Shown here: positions 26,585 through 32,013 of the stretch, piece after piece | Numbering within the stretch: the first letter of the stretch is position 1 | Layout of the letters: every line of letters starts with the position of its first letter | From: an uncultured Mycoplasmatota bacterium | GTDB lineage: Bacteria; Bacillota_I; Bacilli_A; RF39; UBA660 | NCBI GenBank assembly: GCA_947643405.1 | Contig: CANRVY010000020.1 | Coordinates: forward strand, 1 to 33,665 | DNA: 33,665 nucleotides | Direction of reading: 5' to 3' | Made by a program: the position numbers and the translations under genes | The notes under the pieces: generated by a model | Database searches by the model: none | What the model saw: the letters and a program-made list of their open reading frames with translations, nothing else | What the model was told of the DNA's origin: nothing

Positions 26585-26611
26585 AAATTTGATATATTAT
26601 ATACCAAATTT
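26585..26611 (-). terminator. Terminator of the tandem membrane-protein cluster
   Basis: AAATTTG (26585-26591) pairs with CAAATTT (26605-26611), with an inner TATAT pairing. On the minus strand it is followed by TTTCTTG. It overlaps the last stop codon. Confidence 0.65.
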
Positions 26612-26859
26612 TAAAAATTCATATTCATAAAAGGTTTTAATTGTTCTGCAAATAAAGGAATAAGGGCTGTATTAATATCTTTGTCTTCTGAATCTACCAA
26701 TATATTTGTTCCTTCTTTTTCATAACAAATCTTTAAAGATGAGTGACTATTTGCTTCTATTAAATAATAATAGTTTTTATTTTGATAAACAACTTTGCTA
26801 GCAACTATATATTCATTACCATCATCTAAGGTAATTTTGTCTTTTACATCTATGTTCAT
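26611..26859 (-). CDS. Small protein, copy 2 of the tandem pair (DUF1292-like)
   Basis: 82 aa, a paralog of 27354-27611: both contain KDKITL-D-G-N-x-Y, YYYL-EA and KICYEK-GTNILVDSEDKDIN, and end in LIPLFAEQLKPF. The pattern (short beta strands, an acidic middle, E-D-K repeats) is like the small YrzB/DUF1292 proteins of Firmicutes, whose role is not known; this comparison is only by pattern. The start is ATG 26859, two bases after the stop of the membrane-protein gene and aligned with the paralog's start. The longer frame from 26892 overlaps the previous gene and is rejected. Confidence 0.7.
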   Translation of the reverse strand: MNIDVKDKITLDDGNEYIVASKVVYQNKNYYYLIEANSHSSLKICYEKEGTNILVDSEDKDINTALIPLFAEQLKPFMNMNF

Positions 26860-26860
26860 T

Positions 26861-27196
26861 TTATCGACTCTTCCCCTCTTGATTAGTTTCAAATTTCATA
26901 CCTTCTATTTGCTGTTGTATAAAATATTTTCTTTCCTGACTAATTTTAACTTCTTCTAACATAGACATTACTACTGAGGTTCCACTCAATCCCATTGCCA
27001 ATAACATGGCAGAAATATTAAATGGTGGTAAATTATTCAATAATCCCAAAATTATATACATAGCTTCTGCTCCAAAAGCCATTGCCATTATGATTTGGAA
27101 TTTTGATTGTTGTTCTATCTTTTCATTATATTTTTCTATTTTTGTTACAAGATTTTCATTTTCTACAACTCCAGTTATTTGATTTTCTATTTCCAT
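26861..27196 (-). CDS. Small membrane protein, copy 2 of the tandem pair
   Basis: 111 aa with two hydrophobic segments, about residues 34-55 (FQIIMAMAFGAEAMYIILGLL) and 60-80 (FNISAMLLAMGLSGTSVVMSML), framed by an N-terminal and a C-terminal charged helix. It is the paralog of 27619-27945 (same layout: EIEKY, Q-Q, TM hairpin, ML-E-K-I/V-K, QIE-M). It could be an adaptor for the small soluble protein encoded right behind it. No known family is evident to me; size and shape would also allow a holin-like protein. AGGAGG lies 10 bases before ATG. Confidence 0.7.
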   Translation of the reverse strand: MEIENQITGVVENENLVTKIEKYNEKIEQQSKFQIIMAMAFGAEAMYIILGLLNNLPPFNISAMLLAMGLSGTSVVMSMLEEVKISQERKYFIQQQIEGMKFETNQEGKSR

Positions 27197-27250
27197 ATTA
27201 TATACCTCCTATTTATAGGATACCACATTTCCTTATTTTTAAACTGTTTT

Positions 27251-27266
27251 GTAATTATTTAATTAC
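27251..27266. promoter_or_regulatory. 16-bp palindromic motif, site 1
   Basis: GTAATTATTTAATTAC, a GTAA-N8-TTAC site 55 bases upstream of the copy-2 membrane gene, just before its predicted -35. Related sites lie at 27997-28012, 30078-30093 and 31885-31900. Confidence 0.5.
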
Positions 27267-27353
27267 ATATAATACGAATTAACATTTTTTATTTTTTTAG
27301 CTTTCTTCCTCTGTCATTTTCTCACTCTCCCTACTAATAGTATATCACGATTT

Positions 27354-27611
27354 CTAAATTCTGACATTATTCATATCTAAAAATGGTTTTAGTTGTTCTG
27401 CAAATAAAGGAATAAGCGTTGTATTAATATCTTTATCTTCTGAATCTACCAATATATTTGTTCCTATTTTCTCATAGCAAATTTTAAATTTGTCTTGCTT
27501 TGTTGCCTCAACCAAATAGTAATAAGTTTGATTTTGATAATCTACTTTACCAACAACTACATAAACATTTCCATCATTTAAAGTGATTTTATCCTTGATA
27601 TCTATATTCAT
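27354..27611 (-). CDS. Small protein, copy 1 of the tandem pair (DUF1292-like)
   Basis: 85 aa. Predicted small beta-rich soluble protein. It is about 60-65% identical by eye to 26611-26859 and has the same N- and C-terminal motifs (IKDKITLNDGNVYVV, AEQLKPFLDMN). The start ATG 27611 is preceded by GAAGGGAAG, which ends the upstream gene 7 bases before. Translational coupling to the membrane protein is therefore likely. No motif with catalytic meaning is seen. Confidence 0.7.
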   Translation of the reverse strand: MNIDIKDKITLNDGNVYVVVGKVDYQNQTYYYLVEATKQDKFKICYEKIGTNILVDSEDKDINTTLIPLFAEQLKPFLDMNNVRI

Positions 27612-27618
27612 TTTAGCG

Positions 27619-27945
27619 TTACTTCCCTTCTATTTGATTTTCTTTTGTCATAGCTTCTATTTGATTTTTTACAAATTCTTTTAATTGATTATTAACTTTT
27701 ATTTTTTCAAGCATTATACACAACGCTGAAGTTGCGCCTATTCCAATACCACCTATTAATGCAGTTAAATATCCTGCTGAAAACGGCAGCATCCCAGCAT
27801 TCATTGCACTCATTGTATGCATAAATTGTATTACATTTGCTCCTGTTAGAAATGTAGTTAACAATAGTATAGAATCCGAAGGTTGTTGGTCCATTTGGTT
27901 CACATATTTTTCTATTTCAGTAACTACATATTCTTTATTATCCAT
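27619..27945 (-). CDS. Small membrane protein, copy 1 of the tandem pair
   Basis: 108 aa with two membrane segments (SILLLTTFLTGANVIQFMHTM, about 23-45, and GMLPFSAGYLTALIGGIGIGATSALCIML, about 51-80) and charged ends (IEKYVNQMDQQP; EKIKVNNQLKEFVKNQIEAM). It is the first gene of the unit. The promoter seems to be TATAAT at 27968-27963 with a poor -35 (CTGTTA) 17 bases away. The 16-bp palindrome 27997-28012 is adjacent. The unknown function must be shared with its paralog at 26861. Confidence 0.7.
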   Translation of the reverse strand: MDNKEYVVTEIEKYVNQMDQQPSDSILLLTTFLTGANVIQFMHTMSAMNAGMLPFSAGYLTALIGGIGIGATSALCIMLEKIKVNNQLKEFVKNQIEAMTKENQIEGK

Positions 27946-27996
27946 ATTCTCACCTATATATTATTATAAACTGATTTTTAAATATTAACAGTTTTT

Positions 27997-28012
27997 GTAA
28001 CCATTTTATTAC
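27997..28012. promoter_or_regulatory. 16-bp palindromic motif, site 2
   Basis: GTAACCATTTTATTAC (GTAA-N8-TTAC), 52 bases upstream of the copy-1 membrane gene and directly ahead of its -35, the same position as in copy 2. Confidence 0.5.
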
Positions 28013-28026
28013 CATAAAAACTTTTA

Positions 28027-29796
28027 CTAGTTATCATATTCTTTTAAAAACTCATATAAATTACTTGCTACATTATCTGGAAGTAATTGTTTTAATTCAT
28101 TTAAATTTAATTCCTTTAACTTTGTAATTGTCTTATATTTTTTTAATAATTCTTTTTTTCTTTTTACTCCTATTCCTTCTACCATATCCAAAATACTTTC
28201 TAGTGAACCTTTACTTCTTAATTGTTGATGATAATGAATTGTGAAATTATGTACTTCATCTTGCATTCTTTCTAAATAATAAAATAAATTACTTTTTTTA
28301 TCAATTTTAATTGCTTCAATTGGTTCATGTGCAAGTAGTTGACTAGTACTATGTTTATCATCTTTTTTTAGCCCCACGACCATGATGTTCATATTTAAAC
28401 TACTCAATACCTCTCTCGCAATATGCATTTGTCCTATACCACCATCTACAATAATCAAATCAGGCTTTTCTAAATTATCCTTTAAAACTCTAAAATATCT
28501 ACGATACATAACTTCTCTCATAGTTCCGTAATCATCATTCTGGTCTACACTAATTTTAAATTTTCGATAATCATTTTTAGAAGGTCTACCATTTTTAAAA
28601 ACAACCATTCCTGACACATTAAATGTTCCAAAGAGATTTGAATTATCAAAAATCTCAATTCTATCTAATTTTTTTAAATTTAAAATTTTAGCTAATTCTT
28701 CATTTGCCAAAACTGTTCTTTCTTCATCTCGGTTTATTAACTCAAATTTTTCTTCTAATCCAATTTTTGCGTTCTGACAAACCATTTCTAAAATACGTTT
28801 CTTTTCTCCTTTTTGTGGTATTTTTACAGATATATTTAAATATTCAGAAAGAAGTGTTGTATCAATTATTTCAGGTACTAATATTTCTTTTGGAGGAATG
28901 ACACTTTTTTCATAAAATTTAGCAATATATATTGTCATTTCTTCTCTAATTTCATCTACATAAGGAAAGATTTTAGAGTGTCTTTCTAATATTTTTCCGC
29001 CTCTAATAAAAAATACTTGAATGGATAAATATCCTTTTTCTACATAATATCCCCATACATCTCTATCTATAGAATCTCCTATTTCCACTTTCTGTCTTGT
29101 TAAAGTAATTTCGATATAATCTAATAATTCTTTCAATTCTTTAGCTTTTTCATAGTGCATCTTACTACTTTCAAGATACATTTCTTCTTCTATTTTTTTT
29201 GTTATTAAACTATGGTCCCCTTTTAAGAAACGGATAATATCATTTACCATATGATCAATATTTTCTTTTTCTATTTTGTTCGTACAATATCCTAAGCACT
29301 CTCCAATATGATAATAAAGACATGGCTTTTTTGCATATGTACTACATTTTCTTAAAGGATACATTCTATTTAGTAAATTAACTGTATTTCTGGCAGCTGT
29401 TACATTAGGATAAGGTCCATATAAATGTTGTCGATTTCTTTTTTTTCTATGAATATTTCTAACAACAGATAGCTTAGGAACATTATCCATTAAAAGTTCT
29501 ATATATGGATAACTTTTATCATCTCGAAGTAGAATATTATACTTTGGATCATATTTTTTAATCAAATTAATTTCTAAAATAAATGCTTCTGTTTCACTGC
29601 CTACTACCATATATTCAAAATCCACTATTTCACTTACTAGTTTTGCTGTTTTTCCTGTATGAGTACCTCTAAAATAAGAACTTAAGCGGTTCTTCAATTT
29701 TTTTGCTTTTCCGACATAAATGATAATTCCATCACAGTTCTTCATTAAATAACACCCTGGTAAATTTGGAACTAAAGATAATTTTTCTTTGATCAT
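28027..29796 (-). CDS. uvrC: Excinuclease ABC subunit C
   Basis: 589 aa. GIY-YIG endonuclease domain at the N-terminus (CYLMKNCDGIIIYVGKAKKLKNRLSSYF), UVR domain for UvrB contact (SKMHYEKAKELKELLDYIE), RNase H-like C-terminal nuclease (EIFDNSNLFGTFNVSGMVVF, DLIIVDGG), and a helix-hairpin-helix tail (GIGVKRKKELLKKY). It makes the 3' and 5' incisions around DNA damage with UvrA and UvrB, neither of which is in the window. ATG 29796 is chosen since GGTGA lies 5 bases before it; the TTG at 29808 is upstream of that site. Just upstream is TATAAT in an A-rich stretch (A10 at 29835-29826). Confidence 0.96.
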   Translation of the reverse strand: MIKEKLSLVPNLPGCYLMKNCDGIIIYVGKAKKLKNRLSSYFRGTHTGKTAKLVSEIVDFEYMVVGSETEAFILEINLIKKYDPKYNILLRDDKSYPYIELLMDNVPKLSVVRNIHRKKRNRQHLYGPYPNVTAARNTVNLLNRMYPLRKCSTYAKKPCLYYHIGECLGYCTNKIEKENIDHMVNDIIRFLKGDHSLITKKIEEEMYLESSKMHYEKAKELKELLDYIEITLTRQKVEIGDSIDRDVWGYYVEKGYLSIQVFFIRGGKILERHSKIFPYVDEIREEMTIYIAKFYEKSVIPPKEILVPEIIDTTLLSEYLNISVKIPQKGEKKRILEMVCQNAKIGLEEKFELINRDEERTVLANEELAKILNLKKLDRIEIFDNSNLFGTFNVSGMVVFKNGRPSKNDYRKFKISVDQNDDYGTMREVMYRRYFRVLKDNLEKPDLIIVDGGIGQMHIAREVLSSLNMNIMVVGLKKDDKHSTSQLLAHEPIEAIKIDKKSNLFYYLERMQDEVHNFTIHYHQQLRSKGSLESILDMVEGIGVKRKKELLKKYKTITKLKELNLNELKQLLPDNVASNLYEFLKEYDN

Positions 29797-29853
29797 ATGT
29801 ATCACCAACTTATTTTATTATAATGTTTTTTTTTTAAAATTGGAATATAAAAG

Positions 29854-29885
29854 AAAAGATTATTAAAATTCATTAATAATCTTTT
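29854..29885. terminator. Strong stem-loop upstream of uvrC
   Basis: A perfect 13-bp stem, AAAAGATTATTAA (29854-29866) with TTAATAATCTTTT (29873-29885), has a 6-nt loop. On the minus strand it is followed by CTTTTAT. It ends transcripts from the pilin-like genes or from the hairpin at 29898-29945, before the uvrC promoter. Confidence 0.7.
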
Positions 29886-29897
29886 CCTATAATGTAT

Positions 29898-29945
29898 ATA
29901 GTCTTAATGCCTGTAGGGTCGTCAGAGATTGGAGATTAAGACTAT
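29898..29945. ncRNA. Unidentified structured element between uvrC and the pilin-like gene
   Basis: ATAGTCTTAAT (29898-29908) and ATTAAGACTAT (29935-29945) form a perfect 11-bp stem. The 26-base interior is much less AT-rich (CCTGTAGGGTCGTCAGAG...). TATAAT stands 6 bases to the left on the plus strand, and a terminator stem lies beyond it on the minus strand. It could be a small RNA or regulatory leader. I cannot match it to a riboswitch class. Confidence 0.4.
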
Positions 29946-29995
29946 TCTAAAAACATAGATAAGTTTCCCTATTATGTAATTAGATATATTTATAA

Positions 29996-30033
29996 AGCAA
30001 TACCTTTAGTAGTGGAAGAAATTTGGTATTGCT
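29996..30033. terminator. Stem-loop behind the pilin-like gene
   Basis: AGCAATACC (29996-30004) pairs with GGTATTGCT (30025-30033), 9 bp with a 20-base loop. On the minus strand it is followed only by TTTATAAAT, so it is a modest terminator for the gene ending at 30128. Together with 29854-29885 and 29898-29945 it accounts for most of the intergenic gap 29797-30127; the rest is AT-rich. Confidence 0.45.
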
Positions 30034-30077
30034 CTATTAATTTATTATATACATATTTATTTAATTATATATAATTT

Positions 30078-30093
30078 GTAACTATTTGATTAT
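30078..30093. promoter_or_regulatory. 16-bp palindromic motif, site 3
   Basis: GTAACTATTTGATTAT, 35 bases beyond the stop of the pilin-like gene; matches the consensus except at two positions. Confidence 0.4.
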
Positions 30094-30127
30094 CAACTAA
30101 TCCGATTTTTTGCTATAGAAATTGAAA

Positions 30128-31756
30128 CTATTTAGTTAATATATACGGATCATTTTCTGTTCCTGTTCCACTTTTTATTTTTACACTAGAATTTAGATAT
30201 ATTACTGGACGTGCACTAAAGCTAGTCTGGGCCACAGAAACATCATTGATATATCCGTCCACAAATACAGTCCACACAGTAGCCACAGTGTTGATATTTG
30301 GAATGATCGTCCATTGGTAGTGTGAACTAGTAAATAACCAGTTATCATTCTTACATGTTGGGTTATTATACAAATTTAAGTTATCTGTACAACTACTATC
30401 TGAACTTGCATATCCATAATCAGCTACTGTCATCAATCCCACTTTTCCTGTCCATGTCTTACTTGTTTCATTATTATAAAAATTACTTAATGTATAATTT
30501 GATGATATTCCTCCAATCCCCCAATTATGATTCTGATCTACCATTGCTTGTGCTGTTGCATTTAATGATTCCCAGTATGCTGTATTTAATGTTGTATTTA
30601 ATGCTGATGGCTTTGCCCATTTATTACTACTATTACTACCACTTGTATCCCAGACTATTCCTGTTAGATATTGGCTTCCTTCTGCTGTATAACTTCCCCA
30701 ATATATCAATTTCATTTGTCCATTAAATACTCCTATAATTCTATATGCTTCTCCATTAAATGTTACAAAGTTATTTGGATTTGCTCCTTGATATCTATAT
30801 CCATTACCTACATTTGGTAAATTATCATTTTCAGCAAGATCACTTCCACTTGTTCCCTCTGATTCAACAGTTACCTTTGGACTTATGGTTGCTGTTTTCC
30901 CATTCTTTCCTGTTGCTGTACATGTTAATGTATAACTTCCTAGTGCTAATGTATTTAAGTTTGTTACTACTGTATCTCCATTCTTACAAGTAACATTTCC
31001 TCCCATTCCTCCGAATGTTACATTATATAATGTATCTACTTCTACACTTGTTTTCTCTGTCATACTATATGCTTCATTTATATATGGACTTGTTATCGTT
31101 GGTATTGTTGCATCTATTTTAAATGTTCTTGTTAATGATGCGATTTCTTTATTCTCATATGTCATTCTGCATTTTACACTGTTTTCCCCTTCTTTTAGCT
31201 CAGAAGTATTTGTTACTTCTCTATTTTCATCTGATAAATTAATACATGTCACTATTCCTTTTTGATTTCTAATATTATAATAACTTCCTGGTATCGCACT
31301 ATCCAATCCTGATTCTATATAACTTAGTTTTATTCCTTCTTCTATCATTGGAGACTCAATTTTACATGTTTCTTTATTGTAATTTATAATTTCTATACTT
31401 TCTTTGTCTTCCCTTTTTATTGCACACCATTTTTCATTATAGATAGACATTTCTATTTTACCATTACTTTTTACAATAATGGTTCCGCCTTTTGGTCTAG
31501 TGCCCTTATATTTTAATTCATTTTCTTCTTCCTCATATGAAAATACTTTATCCCCAAGTTCTTTATTGTCTATAATGTTTTCTACATAATATAATCTTGC
31601 ACTTTCCATAATCCCATATGCACTATTTTGAAATGCACTCTTTCTTGCTTTCTCTATGATATTTAATATTAATGGAACTGATATCAGCGCTATAATAGTT
31701 AGAATGATAATAACTGCTAGCAATTCTATTAATGTAAATCCTTTTTCTTTCTTCAT
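30128..31756 (-). CDS. Prepilin-like surface protein with Ig-like and lectin-like domains
   Basis: 542 aa. The N-terminus MKKEKGFTLIELLAVIIILTIIAL is a type IV prepilin leader with cleavage after Gly and Glu at position 5 of the mature protein. It would be processed by a prepilin peptidase and built into a pilus, or kept as a pseudopilin. About residues 145-300 hold Cys-containing Ig-like domains (KCRMTYENKEIASLTRTF, CKNGDTVVTNLNTLALGSYTLTC). Residues 310-542 form a lectin/FGE-like domain (YRYQGANPNNFVTF, AYRIIGVFNGQMKLIYWG, WTGKVGLMTVADYGYAS, WLFTSSHYQWTI, RPVIYLNSSVKI). The end of this domain is coded by a GC-rich variable stretch. AGAAGGTGA lies 5 bases before ATG. It is probably an adhesive minor pilin. 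No pilus assembly gene is in the window. Confidence 0.85.
   Translation of the reverse strand: MKKEKGFTLIELLAVIIILTIIALISVPLILNIIEKARKSAFQNSAYGIMESARLYYVENIIDNKELGDKVFSYEEEENELKYKGTRPKGGTIIVKSNGKIEMSIYNEKWCAIKREDKESIEIINYNKETCKIESPMIEEGIKLSYIESGLDSAIPGSYYNIRNQKGIVTCINLSDENREVTNTSELKEGENSVKCRMTYENKEIASLTRTFKIDATIPTITSPYINEAYSMTEKTSVEVDTLYNVTFGGMGGNVTCKNGDTVVTNLNTLALGSYTLTCTATGKNGKTATISPKVTVESEGTSGSDLAENDNLPNVGNGYRYQGANPNNFVTFNGEAYRIIGVFNGQMKLIYWGSYTAEGSQYLTGIVWDTSGSNSSNKWAKPSALNTTLNTAYWESLNATAQAMVDQNHNWGIGGISSNYTLSNFYNNETSKTWTGKVGLMTVADYGYASSDSSCTDNLNLYNNPTCKNDNWLFTSSHYQWTIIPNINTVATVWTVFVDGYINDVSVAQTSFSARPVIYLNSSVKIKSGTGTENDPYILTK
30204..30316 (-). repeat. GC-rich hypervariable cassette in the prepilin-like gene
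   Basis: Bounded by the shared CAATGG and CGTCCAGT ends. About 43% GC (my count, 120 bases) against roughly 25% just outside. The encoded residues (VWTVFVDGYINDVSVAQTS) differ almost completely from the corresponding parts of the neighbouring gene, while both borders are kept. Confidence 0.6.
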
Positions 31757-31812
31757 TTTTTCACCTTCTGATTTTTCTAGTATATAAATTAGTAGAAACC
31801 ATTAATAAACAA

Positions 31813-31847
31813 GACAATATCTATATTCAAAGTTTCTTGATATTGTC
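31813..31847. terminator. Stem-loop between the two pilin-like genes
   Basis: GACAATATC (31813-31821) pairs with GATATTGTC (31839-31847), with a 17-base loop and T-rich sequence on both sides. It lies about 55 bases upstream of the complete gene and beyond the stop of the previous one. Confidence 0.55.
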
Positions 31848-31884
31848 CTTATTTATTTTATATAAACTTATATTAATTAAATTT

Positions 31885-31900
31885 ATAACTATTTAATTAC
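31885..31900. promoter_or_regulatory. 16-bp palindromic motif, site 4
   Basis: ATAACTATTTAATTAC, one base away from the consensus in its first position. It lies in the gap between the two pilin-like genes, about 130 bases upstream of ATG 31756. Confidence 0.4.
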
Positions 31901-32013
31901 TCAATTATAGTTAACAAAACATTTTAGTTGAACAGTATCACAGTGAGATAAATACCGCCCTATTGTTTTATATTTTAAAATCTTTTTGGTTTAGTCTTTG
32001 TTGTTATAATCTC

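Noticed and set aside
26611-26892. Longer version of the small protein starting at 26892
   Set aside because: The extra 11 codons overlap the upstream membrane-protein gene and are absent in the paralog; ATG 26859 aligns with it.
26861-27945. Membrane-protein pairs as a phage holin/endolysin or a toxin-antitoxin system
   Set aside because: There is no endolysin or other phage gene nearby, and nothing in the sequence separates a toxin from an antitoxin; I kept them as unknown.
29898-29945. Hammerhead or known riboswitch in the 48-base stem element
   Set aside because: CTGACGA on the minus strand is near CUGAUGA, but the GAAA strand and three-stem junction are missing, and none of the riboswitch cores I know fits.
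30355-30993. Plus-strand frames rich in Leu/Tyr opposite the prepilin-like gene
   Set aside because: They arise from the antisense of Asn/Thr/Gly-rich codons; no start signals.
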